DNA of 64,000 bases from Dactylonectria macrodidyma. Taxonomy: Eukaryota; Ascomycota; Sordariomycetes; Hypocreales; Nectriaceae. A program made the position numbers and the translations under genes. Below, piece by piece: positions 44,387 through 57,357 of the stretch (the first letter of the stretch is position 1; each line of letters opens with the position of its first letter). The notes under the pieces were generated by a model. It was not told the DNA's origin. It searched no databases and was given only the letters and a program-made list of their open reading frames with translations. Location: positions 3,410,001 through 3,474,000 of the forward strand of contig JAGMUV010000005.1 of NCBI GenBank assembly GCA_020744425.1, in the 5' to 3' direction.

Positions 44387-45214
44387 TCAGACGCGGATCA
44401 TCTTGCTCCCGATCTGAACCCGCTGGAACATGCCAACATGGGCAATGCCCTCCTCTGACCACTCACCCATTTCCTTGTCAATCTGAAATCCCCATTTCTC
44501 CCAGGCACCGACAGCACCCTTCTGTGCATGAACACAGACAAGGCCTCTCCATTTCGGAACTTCCTTTTCGTTAGAGGCGCCCATCTGTTCCAAGCCCAAC
44601 TCTAAGATGCTCGGGTCAAAAAAGGACGGATTTGCCTTGAGCCAGTCCATAGCTGTCTTGACGAGGAGTCCGGCAATGTGGTGGCCGCGGAAGTCTTTAA
44701 TAACGGCAAGACGGCCCAACTTGACGTATGGCTCCTGGCCATCATGAAAAGTAGTTGGTCGGTCAATGCCAAACGTTGTGGGAGGCGCACCCAAAGCGGC
44801 CTTGCTGTTAGGGTCATGCTCCACTTCTTCGCCTTTGAGAATACCATTCCAGTAATCTCCGCCCTTCTTGGGATGCGGTTCCTGAGGGAAAGGGACGACG
44901 CGAATGGTGCCGATGGGGGTGGTGCGAGTTGAGCTTCGTCGTGGCTGGACCACGTTGCCCTGCTCGTCGCGAACCTCGGCCTTTTCCGTCTTGTTGACAC
45001 TGGCGTAGACAACCCAGTGGCAGCATCGTGGGTCGTCAACGTCGAACTCGTTCTCAGAGGGGACTTTCTGCTCTTCGACGAAGACATCCTCCCGGACCTC
45101 CATAGCGTCGACGAAGGTTTGGGGGATGGAGGCAGGTTGTGCCTCAGCCGAAGCGCCTCGCTTGAATCCTTCGAGCTTGCTAGGCCCGATGAATTTGATG
45201 AACGGGGTGCCCAT
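44387..45214 (-). CDS. GNAT-family N-acetyltransferase
   Basis: Probable acetyl-CoA dependent N-acetyltransferase; the substrate is unknown. An intronless gene of 275 residues. The acetyl-CoA-binding motif is seen in LGRLAVIKDFRGHHIAGLLVKTAM at about 185-208, with RGHHIA in place of the usual RGxGxG/A. The upstream segment VREDVFVEEQKVPSENEFDVDD is typical of the YjcF/ElaA-like GNAT branch, where this motif begins the fold. An insert of about 60 residues (charged, Pro-rich) separates the first strands. The fold ends with GAVGAWEKWGFQ. The start at 45214 (ATGGGCACCCC) is the first ATG; the frame stays open upstream but offers no other ATG. Confidence 0.87.
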   Translation of the reverse strand: MGTPFIKFIGPSKLEGFKRGASAEAQPASIPQTFVDAMEVREDVFVEEQKVPSENEFDVDDPRCCHWVVYASVNKTEKAEVRDEQGNVVQPRRSSTRTTPIGTIRVVPFPQEPHPKKGGDYWNGILKGEEVEHDPNSKAALGAPPTTFGIDRPTTFHDGQEPYVKLGRLAVIKDFRGHHIAGLLVKTAMDWLKANPSFFDPSILELGLEQMGASNEKEVPKWRGLVCVHAQKGAVGAWEKWGFQIDKEMGEWSEEGIAHVGMFQRVQIGSKMIRV

Positions 45215-46384
45215 GGCTGCTAGATGGGTGGGGGATGCAGTGCTGATGTGATTTGATGTGACTTGATGCGACCCGAGAATGTAATGAAGAGGGAGGGCTA
45301 GGAATGTTGGATTCAATAGTCACTTAAATAAATATTGTGTCCAAGGCGGCGGTGTCGGACAAGAGTGGTCTTTCATGCAGACGGAAATTGTCAAACGCTA
45401 GGATGAGGCAGGAATAAGCAACGCGCAGGGTTCAAGCGTTTGTGCAACGGCGTCCCGGTAGGCTAGAAACTGGTCCAACAAGAGGCTTATATTCGCTTCC
45501 AACGTGGCGAAACTTGTCCAAGCCTTGTTTTTTTTCTTTTTTGCGGAACAGGGTGATGAGAAAGGATACACAGTTGCTATCGCGGTGACAATCACCAAGG
45601 AAGCGAGCCTTTTAGTTCAGGGTAGGTGCTGCCTTAGGTGCCTAGCCGCCCACCACCAGGTTTAGTTTCGCAGACGAAATGACGACATAATTCAAGCGGA
45701 TTTTTACTAGGTGCCTGGTTCATAGAATGGCTAATCAGTATATGCATTCATTCACTTTTCTGTGTGAAAACTGGAGAATGCATTATATGTTCGGGTGGTA
45801 GTTGTCTACTTGTTTGGTGGAAGCCGAGCTAAGTTTTGAATTTGCAGTGCACCTTACCTCGAGTCATTGTCGACAAACGTCTCTCACGTCAGCGAGTGCC
45901 AAACAATTATCGACACTCATAACAAAAGGCTCCAACCTGGCTCCTTCTTAATTATGGAACAACCACGTCTGCCGCTATTTTAAATGTAGGTTTACTCATG
46001 GGTACTTAGTTTATACCATGAACCACAGCCTCAGCCATAGAGAACGACAACCCAATATAATTCAATCTTAGTCGCCTACTTGAAGCATACGAGAATTCTT
46101 CAATTGGACACTGCTATACACGTAGCTATCCACTCGACAGAGCCAGCTCACTCGGTCAAAACAAAACCGGCATCAACACGCCTTTACTCAAACAACAACT
46201 CAAGGCTTAGTCGATGAAAGGTGGAAACATCCATCACACATCAACTCCCAAGCCCCCCCAATCTCGCGATAGATAAAAACAGAGAAATGAAAACACCCAC
46301 GCCGTTTGAATTGGACCACAATATCAATCCATGACTGACAAACGACTCAGTCCACTACCAACATCCCTGCGAGAGGACTTGCCT
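45215..46384. other. 1.2-kb interval with no gene
   Basis: It holds the GNAT promoter and, at the right, the NLP 3' UTR. The rest (about 45600-46300) looks A/T-rich with broken frames. Nothing else is seen. Confidence 0.5.
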
Positions 46385-47150
46385 CTAGACCTCAGCGGCA
46401 GCCAAGTTTGTCAGAAAGTTTGCGTCCTTGAAGGGAACATTGGCAGAGCCAAAGTCGGTGTTGGTTAGGGCAGTTCGGGCCGCATCGGTCAGGCTCTCCC
46501 AGGCAATTAGAGGCTGAACGCCACCCTTGGTGTCTGTGAAGATCAACTGATGGTTGACAACGACATAGCTGATGTATCCAACCAATGGGCTGTTGCCAGA
46601 GAAGGTGCCAGAGCTTGAGGTATCGTAACCACCATGCTGGGAAACAGACATGCCGACAACACTAGCAGATGTGCTCAGGCTGGACAGCCACACAACGGCG
46701 TTTTCCCAGTCGTGGCGGTGACCCAGACCTGAAGCAGGAGAGTCCTTGGGCATGTACCATGAGTACATGATGGCATACTTGCCGTTGTAAGTGGCACCAC
46801 GGGCATACACCTGACCGGTGCTGGAGGAACAGCCTGAAGATGAGGATCCAGTTGTCGCCAAGCCGCCACTGAGAACAATTTTGTTAGAATTGATTGGAGA
46901 TAAGTTCCCAGATCTGTTCTTACCCCGTGTTTCCAGCCGCATCGACGGCGGGAAAAGGCACGCAGCCATTGAAGACCTTGAGGTATGGCTTATACTTAAG
47001 GTACAGCGCACCAGCAGTCGTGGAGGGAACAGCCTCGGCGAAGCCAACAACCGCATCATGGTTGATGACAGCGCGTTTTTGAATGGCAGCACCGGAGACA
47101 GCCGTGGCGGCCAAGGCCAGGCCAGAGATGAGTCGAGTGACGAGAACCAT
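46385..47150 (-). CDS. Secreted NLP (necrosis- and ethylene-inducing peptide 1-like protein)
   Basis: Member of the NPP1/Nep1-like family; cytolytic members bind glycosylinositol phosphorylceramides of plant plasma membranes, while others are non-toxic. Minus-strand exons 46924-47150 and 46385-46868 give 236 residues, the usual length. A signal peptide (about 20 residues) is followed by the NPP1 domain. The family heptapeptide GHRHDWE is intact and two cysteines are present, which is the type 1 pattern. No premature stop or frameshift is seen, so the gene looks functional, but toxicity cannot be told from sequence. It sits alone in a gene-sparse stretch, with about 1.2 kb on one side and 4 kb on the other, a common setting for secreted effectors. 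Confidence 0.93.
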
Positions 47151-49341
47151 GATGTCGGAGTGAAGGCTAACTGGAACCGGAAGGATCAAGGATATCAAGT
47201 TGAAGCTGGCTGCCTTCTTAGGATTTCAGATACCAATACCTTGGATCTGAGCCGATTTATAGAAACGCCGTATCGATTAGATGCCGTGATGTCGGTGAAC
47301 GAATACAGAAACAACTCGGGACTTGGGATAGATGGCCGCCTTATAGTCTGGACCGTGGTCGTATCCCACGGTGCGATTGGGCGATTCCCCCTGAGCATAT
47401 GCGGTGGACATGAAGATATCACGGCCACGGATTGGCGGATCTTGAATGGCTTCGGACCATGGTATGTGTAGGGTCCTAATTGGGAACGTTGGACCGGTAG
47501 CTAGACCCGCGATGTAACACGCGGTGTGTGGGGTTTCCCACGAGGTCAAGAGCCGTGATGGTCAGGAAACGTCCGTTTATGGACTGATGGCGGGTATTGA
47601 TTGCTAAACGAGCGGTAGTGGTTCAGGATGTGGTAGAGCGTCGGTAGTGGGGTTCTTAAGAGCACTTTAGTATACCTTAGGTAGGCTAGAGACGGGCGGT
47701 CGGGAATGTTTGTCGCCGACTCCGAAGGATAGGTAGGTCGATCAAATCACCTCCATGATTGATACAGGTGTATTACTTTCTAAAACATGAGACAGATGCG
47801 AGGATTTGCAGGACTTGATATAATTAAGGTTATAAGGTCGTAAGAGTTCCCCGTGTGCACAATAGATCACCCGCGAAACTCGGGCAATAGAGGCCGAAAG
47901 GGCGTGATATAGGTGATCCTGAAACAGGCAACTCCCCGAAGACGGCGGTAGAGCCCCTTGCAAGTTGCAACAGTTCCCATAAAGAGACAGAAATCCTACC
48001 TCTGCGAGCAACCCCGCATCTATGGACGCACATGATGCCTAGGTAAGTCGGCATTGGACAGGATAGACCTACTACTACATAACTAATTCTTTGAGTCACG
48101 GGATTGGTGATGGAACAGGTATAGCGGCGCTTTGCCCTCGAATGTGTGAATTGGGAATACGTTGGGAATACCGCAGGAAGGCATGCGAAGGCGTTTGACG
48201 CAAATCCTGACATTCCACTGGCGGGGATGGGAAAGGTCCTGAGTGCGGGTTTTGAGAATGTGATAGGAGAAACATGTGGTGAGCTCCACTGCGCGAGTCT
48301 ACGTCTGAGTGTAATAATGCGAGCATTTCAAGTCAGCGCAATTGCGCATAATTACTCTAGAGTGAGTGATTAGCAAGAGCGAGCCAGTACAGTAGGTGGA
48401 GAATAATCGCAAACAAGCTTCTTAGCGGCAATGTTACAAGGGTTTGCATTTCCCTGCTCCTTGTTCCATTTGAGGGGAAATGAAGATCTCAATATATTGG
48501 CGCACGTGTGGTGATGAAGTTGTAGATAGGGTTTCGTAGGTGCGAGGCGTTATTCATATCGCAGGGTATCTGATTGGAAGGGCTCTTGAGGGTTGAGGTG
48601 GTTGGTCTGGGCGGCTGGGTTGGTGCACTGGGCTGGGACTCTGTGACAGTGATGCTGGTGACGAGTATGCCTAATAACCTTTTTCTTTTGTTTCTCTTGT
48701 TCTTGACGATCTCTGTAGAGACACCAGCTCTTGATGAGAAGATTACCTTTGGGAACCTCCTAATCTCGGTATCTTACCACTGTACCTACCTTACCTTCCT
48801 ACCTACCTAGGTCTGAGGTATCGGAATTGGGGATATCCATACTCCGTATGCAGGTACCAATACACCATGACGAGGCTTGCATCGGCGACTGGGGAATCGA
48901 GGACGGGGAATGGATGCAAATATTTCCGGAGAGCGGATATTATGGTCATGATTGTGGACTAGCTATGGCACTGGACCAGTCACGTGTGGCTGGAGAGACT
49001 TGGTGACCAGGGTTTTGAAAGTGAGCAGCTTGCGAATGGAGGCTGGTGAGCGCGATACGGGCTGGGTATGAATGTCACGTCAACTAAGAAATCACGAACA
49101 AAATTATCTACTATGAAAGTTCAGCCTCCTATCACCCGTCTCCCGCCTCCCGTCTTGCATCCCGTCTGTAATCAATTGGCTGATCTGCGGCAGCTTGGAT
49201 GCGGCAAAGCGCTGGGCTTGTCCCGTCTCACTCTCTTTTTTTGACCTTGGATGATCCCTTTGATGCGCTGGCTTTGATCCAACTCCATATACAGCTACGT
49301 AGCCACTTGTCATACATACATACAGTACTAGGGTGACTACT

Positions 49342-49400
49342 AAGGAGAGGGGGAGAAAGAGGAGGGGGAGAGAGAGGAGGGGGAGAAGAGGAGGAGGGGA
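49342..49400. repeat. GA-rich purine tract
   Basis: A run of 59 G/A bases (GGAGAGGGGGAGAAAGAGGA and similar). On the minus strand it yields a spurious Leu/Pro/Ser-rich frame. Confidence 0.85.
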
Positions 49401-50397
49401 TTGATTACTGGGGCCAAGTCGAGGACGTGCTGACGTGCCGCGATACCGGGTTCCGTAGAGCAGATGAAGCACCGCGTTGGGCCCGTTTCAGGCCTCCAGC
49501 ATACTCTTTTCGGTGCAATGGCGCACGTTACAGTACAGTGGGTTCTCATAGTTCTCATAGATTTCATGGGTGGCCAACACAAGGATGCGCAAAACACGCA
49601 GTGTAGACTCCGCAGAGCATGGATCATGGCCGTTTTTGCCAGCGTGCTTCGCGGGCCGCTGCTAATGTGCAGGGTTCTGCTGCCCCGGGGACTTTTAATT
49701 ACATGCAAGGTGGCTCTCTCTCTATCTCCAGAAGTAGGGTTCTCTGCATCTAATTAATGTCGCCTCCTGTGACGAGTAATTACTTTGAACGTGCTAATCA
49801 TCTAGTAGGTAAGGTAGGTATGGTAATCACTCGGTGGTGCGTGTGAGAGTCGTCGCCCCTTCATCCCGGAACACGGGAAAAGAAATCAACAAAGATCAGT
49901 GTGCTGGGAGGGCCAAGCAAGCAAGATAGGGTCGTGTGGAAATTTCACTTTCGTCCCGTCGTCGCAGAATTCGTTGTTGTCGCATGGGCAGACGTATTGG
50001 GGCAAATTACTACGTACACATGTACTCCGTATCATACCTTGTCGTCGATCTTGCCATGCCAACGTCTCGAGTTGGCCTCCAGCCGTGATTCAGATTCAGA
50101 TTCAGACACTCAAACCTCGGGCTGGCAAGCCGCGAAAGTAACTGTGTGTTTTCTTTTCTTGTGTGTGCGTTTTGGTCCATATCCACATACTACGTACGTA
50201 CAGACCTATTTCACCCATCATCCATATTCCATCCCTTGCTCTAATCCAGCCACTGGCGCCGGCGCAAATCTTGCCCTAACGCCCTGTCCGATCCCGCGTT
50301 TTGTCTGTTCGTCCTTCAAGCCGGCGAGATCAGAACAGAGAGAAAGGCTGAGGCCACCCCTCGATCTAGAACACCTTTGCCCAGGCTTGGTCCAGAG

Positions 50398-50614
50398 AGC
50401 CAGTCTTATAGCCAGTCAACAGTCAGTCACCAGCGCCACCAGCGAGTAAGGTAGGTAGGTACCTTTAGCCAGTAGCCAGTAGCTAAAGTTACCTAAGTAG
50501 CCAGTCACCAGTCAACAGTGCCCAGCGCCAGCGCCATTCAGCTAGCTCTCGCGCGTTTGCTCAGGGGTTTTTGGTTTTGCCGTGACCACCCAGTCTAGCA
50601 AGCCAGCAGCCAGT
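50398..50614. repeat. Dispersed AGCCAGT heptamers
   Basis: Exact AGCCAGT occurs at 50398-50404, 50410-50416, 50467-50473, 50474-50480, 50499-50505 and 50608-50614, with many partial CCAGTCA/CAACAGT units between. It lies about 570-790 bases upstream of the DOCK start codon. Confidence 0.85.
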
Positions 50615-51186
50615 CAAGCAGAGAGAGACGGGGCGGGCTGAGTGAGTGCAACACGACTCTGGCTGGACTTTTTTGGAATTTCTGCCAACCCTTAGTTTCA
50701 ACGCCCTCCGAGCTCAACACTCGAGCCTCGACTTTTTTTCGTCCTTTGCCCGGCTCGCTGTTTCTGTCTACTTTCTCCTTGTGGCAGGTCGTTTTTCTTC
50801 TCTGACCCTGCAACTTGCGTACCAAGTACTGCGGGATTCCCCCGTCCATGCTCCCGCAATTGGCTATCGCCGCCCCTCTCTAGACTATCCATCGCGCCAC
50901 GACCCTTGATGCATCGTCGAAGCGTCTACGTCCCTCCCTCGCGGCTTCTTGCACAAACCCCAACTTCAACGACGACTTGACTTCTCTACCTACCCGACGA
51001 TCGCTTCGAATCCCACAGCAACGAACGTTCCAACTCCAACATTAAACCGCTTTCCTCCTTCTGTCGCGCCTCGACGCTGCCCAACTTCTCTCTCGCCGCG
51101 CCTTTCGGCCAACGCCCACCGCGGGGGCCTCAACTCGTCCGTCAACAGAATCCGCGCCGAACTGAGGTCGGTTCCTGTGCATTTCA

Positions 51187-54100
51187 ATGCCCTGGCAGCC
51201 TCTCCCCCGTATCGCGTTCGCCGTTGCGACCTACCCGTTCCCAGCCTCGAGTCCGGCCGACCTTCCCCTCGAAATTGGCGATGAGCTGTACATCATCGAG
51301 GAGACGCCAGACGGCAACTGGCTACGAGGCTACCTGGTAGCTCCCCCCAGTCTCCTCGCCGGTCTGACTTCTGTCAAGGGCCAGACTCTGGAGGCTCGCG
51401 TCTTCAGTGGCATATTCCCCCGGAGTTGCGTCGAAGTCCGCGAGATGCTTGGCGAATCCGAAGATGGTGACGGTGACGACGACGACGACGACGACAACCT
51501 CACGAGTGACGGAGTTGTCACTACCACTACCACAGGGGACGTCCGTCCCGCAAGCGACTCTGCCAAGAGCGGTGTCACAAACGGCTCGAGCCGCAAGAAG
51601 AGAAAGGATGGTGACCGATTAACTGGCTCGAGCAAAGGCAGAACCCCCCTAAGAGAGCTTCCCAACGGCACATTGGGAAGCCTGTCTATCCCTATCAAGC
51701 GAGACCCTGATGCACCACGGCCTGCCGCCCCTGTTCCCATGCTGAAGATTGGAGATGAGACACCGACTTCTGTATCAGAACCCTTAATAGACGAAATCGC
51801 ATCATGCTTGCGAGAATGGCACTCGACCAATCTACACCAACTCCTCCTCTCCCGGCAGTATTCTCGCCTGGACCAGCTGTCGCAACTTATCAGCAACCTC
51901 AACCTCCACCGCCAACAATTTCTTTACAATGTCCTTACCGCGTACGAATACGATCGATTGCGAGAACAAACCGTCTGGGACCTGGTCAGGGTGAATAAAT
52001 TATGTGGAGGCGAAGTTATAGTCAGGGACCCCGAGGCCCGTGGTCGAATCCTCACGGCCGATGACTGCATTGTCAAGGTCACAAAACTGCAGTCAATCAT
52101 GAGCCTCTTGGACGAGCCTCCCCAACCAGCCGTCGAGTTGACAGCTTTGCATCACCTTATGGTTGATATCAAGGGTTTCGCTGGAGCTTTAGTCGACGAG
52201 ACTTCCCTCCTTATCTACCTTGTGAGCAAGCCCTTACATGGCAAACCCTTCTCCCTGTCAGAGTCTTTTTCTATCGCGATCCCTCCCGGAGGTTCCATTG
52301 GAAGCTTGGCCAGGAACATCCAGACCCGAACCCTTTTTACCGATCTGTCCTCGCAGGATGTCGGTGACGTACCATCTGCGGAATCCGAGCTCTACTTAGT
52401 GGTAAAGGTCATTGCTTCCCACCCGGTTGCAGCTGCCAAGCCTCTCTCCCGATCAGGGGTCAACCCCCAGACTGGATACCAAAGCTCCCCCATTAAGCCA
52501 ACGTCTTCTGGCGGAGGCAAGTCTTCTAGGAGAAGCATGATGTGGGGTGGCAAGAGCTCGCGCTCTGGTTTCTCTAGGGGTACTCCTGGCGTAGGAAGGC
52601 TGGACTCCTTGACGGAAGATGACGATCGGCTACCTCAGAACGACACGGAGAACCGAGAAGGGCATCTGCCTCCGGGCACCGCAGGCTCGAAGAATGGCTT
52701 CCCAGCAGAAACTGTCCAGATGTCACAACACACTATCGGAGTCGGCGTCTTGAATCTCAACTCTATCATGAAGCTACAAGATGAGGTTGAACATGTTGTG
52801 AGCATTTGGGCAGAATCGCCTAGGTTTGCACTTGAGAAAGAGCCTGGCGACGACTGGGAACCCCTGATTAAGGAATTGCTGGATAACCCCGCGGGACACT
52901 TCGAAAAGTCAAGGGGAGGAGAGCGTTTGCAGGTCCAGCTCAGAGGATTCAACCATGGCGATGCTGATACCCTGATTAAAACCACACCAACCTTACTTTC
53001 AGGAATTTCGAAAACGAACAAAATGGGCTTCTCTGGGGCGCCAACGAGGCCCCGTTCAGACATATACCTGACCCTCAACGACGCAGTCCTCGCCAAGCAG
53101 AACCTCTTGTCTCGATATGGTGGGAGTGCGACATCCATGCCATCTAGTCTCAGCGGAGCCAACTTGCAGATTACTCTCGAGGTCAGGAAAACTTCTGGAG
53201 AGAGGATCGAAAACTGCATACATACGTCATCCAACACCGAGGCGTTGACTACTTTCAAGTCGCTGGCAACGGAGCGAGGCAGAAACTGGGGCCAGACATT
53301 GCGCCTATCGTTGACACCGTCCGATGTTGCCAACTGCCATGTAGTCATGTTTCTCTCCGATATGCCGAACCCCCCGTTCGCCGTTGCTCATATTCCACTC
53401 TGGGATCACCAGGCATTTATCCGCGATGGCCTTCATGGCCTCTTGCTCTATAAAGTAGACGAGAACACCTCGACGACACAACCCGGTCCATCTGGAAAGG
53501 GGGGATATCTGTCTCTTCAATGGAGCCCTCGGGGCAAGGGCGAGCATTCGGCTGACGTTACCGGTCCACTTGCCGTCCTCCGCGTGGAGACATACCTATG
53601 CAGCACACGATTCTCCCAGGACAGGATTATCCTAGGGCTTCTGAAATGGAAGCAGATGCCTCGGGAGGAAGTCCCTTCAGTGTTGCGGCAGCTCATATTT
53701 GTTCCTGAAATCGAGGTTGTCAAGTTGCTCAGTGACGTTCTAGACAGCCTCTTCGGTGTTCTTGTCGAGTTTACTGGCAACGACGAGTATGAAGACCTGG
53801 TCTTTACAGCTCTAGTTAGGGTATTGGGCATTGTTCACGACCGAAGATTCAATTTGGGCCCTCTCGTCGACTACTACGCCGAGAACCAGTTTAACTACCC
53901 CTTTGCCACCCCCTGCCTTGTTCGATCATTTACCAGGCTTCTCCAAAATCCTACCCACCCAGAAACTGCCCGAAAGCTCCGAGCCACATTCAAGGTTGTC
54001 AGGCATATTCTCAAATTTATTACACACGCTCGAGGCCAGCAAAAGGAAAAGGAAGCGGGAATAGGAATTACCTCTAACACCACTGGCTTTACTCGCGATC

Positions 54101-57100
54101 TGCGAGCAATCTTCAAGGCCCTCGATGCAATGATGCGCAACCCGGCCCCAGCCCTCGTGGGCAGTCAAACTTTGGCCGTGCAGCACTTCCATCAATGGCT
54201 TCCAGAGCTCGCCGGACTCTTGACGACAGAGGAAATTCTTCACATTGCCATCGATTTCATGGACTCATGTACAGATGTGAAGGGTAAACTTATCCTGTAT
54301 AAGCTGGTCCTAATTATGAATTACGGCAAACTGGCACTGTTTGCCCATCCTGATCAAAAGTCTGCTTTGAGCACCAACACTGTTCGATGGATCACTCCTC
54401 ACTGGGGCCACGCGGCTGAGCTCACCGATCAGTGGAAAGACCAGATTCGTCTATGTTGTTCCGTGCTTGCCAGCCAGATTGACTATCTTGGCTCTAACAT
54501 TCCTGACCACATCCCCAAGATCATTGACTCCTACTTGTCAATACTCGATGCACCTCCCAAGCCAACGGGCCGCTTATCTCTTTTGTTCCCCTCTACCTAC
54601 CCATTTCCCACCAAACCTATCACCGATGATGTTCTTTTTGACGAAGCGTTGGTCGAGCTTTCCGCCGTCTTATCCGCTATCTCCAACTCCCCTTCTGGAA
54701 TGCAAGTCGAGATGGCTGATGACGACCTCACTATGATTCTAGAGAATCTCTTACGAGTGCAGATGAGCATTCTAAAGGGAGACGCATACCCCGTGGAGTG
54801 GCTCAGTGTGCACATACACCACCATAAGTCGATTATGCGTACCCTCCAATACCTAGCCAGCATCATGCTGGTTTCGTTCCTTCCGGATCCTGATGAGGCG
54901 GAGAGTTTCAACACTGAACTATGGAAACTCTTCTTCACAACCCTGCTTAAGCTTGTTGGCAGTACATGTTTGGCTCTGGAGACATTCCCCGAACAGAAGC
55001 GAAGAGCAGTATGGAAGATTGCTGGTGACGTTCGGGAGCATGGCGCGGACCTCCTCCGTAGGACTTGGGAGGCTATTGGCTGGGAGACGACTCCGGATGA
55101 GCGATCTCGGTATAGCCTCGTGAAGATGGGAGGTTACCAAGTTCAGTACGTCCCAACACTCGTGGGACCGATTGTCGAGCTCTGCTTGAGCGTGCATGAA
55201 GGCCTCCGGCGCATGGCGGTCGAGGTTCTTCAGACTATGATTGTCAGCGAGTGGACTCTAAGCGAGGATCTGTCCGTCATCCAGACTGAAACAATTGATT
55301 GCTTGGATGTCTTCTTCAAAGAAAAGCCGTTGACTGAAAGCATTCTACAGAAGCTATTCATCAGCGAGCTTTTGGATCGATTTGACCCACTTGCAGATCT
55401 TCCGGACGAGCCACTGTACACTGCTGTGCGCGAACTCATTGGGACTTTCGACGAGTTTCTAGATCTCCTGGTTGCCGTTCACAGCAGCGATGGCATTGGC
55501 GAAGCAACACACCTCATCAACCGACTACGACTCATGGAGTTCCTCCGCGACATGCAAAAGGAGGAGATCTTCGTCCGCTATGTGCATCAACTTGCAGAAC
55601 TTCAAGCCGAGTCAAGGAACCATGCGGAAGCCGGCTTGGCCCTGCGTCTTCATGCTGATCTTTACGATTGGGATCCTATTAGCCAGACTCCTGCCCTCCC
55701 TGCCCCTTCCTTTCCTACACAATCCCAGTTTGAGCGCAAGGAGAAGATCTACTTTGACATGATCAAACACTTCGAAGAAGGCGAGTCCTGGAGCAATGCT
55801 TTGTCATCCTACAAAGAATTGCAAGTACAATACGAGACCAACATCTACGACTTCGCCAAGCTGGCTAGGACCGAACGGGCCATTGCGACAATTCACGAGA
55901 AGCTCTCCAAGAGCGACAAGCTCATCCCCAAGTACTTCAAGGTTGCGTTCAAGGGCCTGGGTTTCCCTGGCAACGTCCGAGATAAGGAATATGTCTACGA
56001 AGGATCGCCGACTGAACGGGCCTCTGCCTTCACTGACCGCATGCAAGAGCAGTATCCTTCAGCTCAGATGGTCACGGGTGGCGATGTGGACGACGTCGAG
56101 GGCCAATTCTTGGTCATCTCCGTCATTACGCCTCACCGCGATCCATCTCACCATGTATTCCAGCGAGCACGGGTCCCACCAGTGATCAGAGACTACCTCC
56201 TGTCTTCGCACCCACAGACTTTTTCTGTTTCAACAAAACGTAGCACGACGGGCCCTGTCAAGGACCACTACGCCGAAAAGCTTGTGTTTACTACTGCTGA
56301 TCCGTTTCCGACGATCCTTCGACGAAGCGAGATTGTCGACACCCAAGAGGTCAGGCTTGATGCACACGAGACAGCTTTGGAACGAATTGTGCGCAAGACG
56401 CAAGAAATGGCAGCACTTGAACGCCGTGTGGCCGATGGTGACCATGATAACGCGCAACTATTGATCGATGCTGTGACCATGTCGGTTAGCACCGCCTCGG
56501 AGAACAGCGTCGCAAGCTATCGCGGCTTGCTCCCGGAACCCAGAGAAAGATCTGAGCACGACGATGAGGATGAAGATGAGGAAATAGAAAAGGTCGAACT
56601 GAGCCCGCAGGACAACGCTATCAAGATGGCGCTCGTTGACCATGCCCTCATGATCAAGAGGTGCCTTGCAATGTTTTCTCGAAGTTCAAATGAGATCCTC
56701 AATCACAGTCAGGAGGAGCTGCAGATATGTACGTTTTGAGACCCGTCGGAGTTGGATTCAAGTCAATTAACCGCTTAACCAGATTTTGAAAACACCTTTA
56801 CCTCCGAGATCGCGTACTTCACCCCTCCACAGCCGGTCCGGGAGACGAATACGCCTTCACCCACCTGGAAAAGATCGTCGCAGTCCGACCAGAGCCCTAG
56901 GCAACCAATCATGGGCACAACTTTCACTGGGGTGACCACCGAAGAGGCATCTGTCATTGGGCCAGTGTCTGTACGACAAAAAGGGGCACGACTGAGCTTC
57001 CTGGGCGGGAAGAAGATGCAGGTTGATCTGCCTCCCGAGCCGGAGGTGAGTGTAGTTGATATAGAAACGGTGAGCAGCCGCAGCCGCAGCCTCAGCCAAA

Positions 57101-57357
57101 CGCAAAGCAGAGACAACCGACGGCATAGCTTTTTTCGTACCCAGTCTCTTGAAGACCAGCGCCAAGACGACCAACCCGGCGGCTTCACAAGCAGAGGAAG
57201 CTTCGAGGTTGTAGGAGCAGTGGAGGGAATCTCGGCCCAAAAGGCCGGCGGCGGACTGACCAAAAAGAACAGTGTGAGGAAGAGGTTTAGCATGCTCAAG
57301 CTGGGGAAGAAGAGTAGCAAGGGCAACGGGATGATGGGCAGCCTGGATGAGGAGTAG
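51187..57357 (+). CDS. DCK1: DOCK-family guanine nucleotide exchange factor (Rac GEF, Dck1-like)
   Basis: Atypical GEF of the dedicator-of-cytokinesis family, which with an ELMO partner activates Rac-type GTPases at the cell cortex for polarity and actin control. Exons 51187-56728 and 56783-57357 give 2038 residues. An N-terminal SH3-like domain (about 9-80) is followed by a run of Asp residues (about 97-106). A C2-like DHR-1 domain, about 617-760, begins TRPRSDIYLTLNDAVLAKQ. A large helical middle leads to the DHR-2 catalytic region (about 1450-1840; RYVHQLAELQAESRNHAEAG, KYFKVAFKGLGFPGNVRDKEYVYEG). The second exon codes a basic, Ser-rich tail of about 190 residues. The 5.5-kb first exon without an intron is unusual in this window. 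Confidence 0.93.

Larger units (their letters stand above)
47151..51186. other. 4-kb interval: NLP promoter and DOCK-gene upstream region
   Basis: No gene is seen. It contains a purine tract at 49342-49400, TACTCCGTAT elements at about 48839-48848 and 50021-50031, a TACGTACGTA palindrome at about 50191-50200, and repeated AGCCAGT units (50398-50614). From about 50640 to 51186 a CT-rich leader precedes the DOCK gene. Confidence 0.5.

Noticed and set aside
49104..49472. Minus-strand frame of 122 codons
   Set aside because: Produced by the purine tract at 49342-49400; low complexity.
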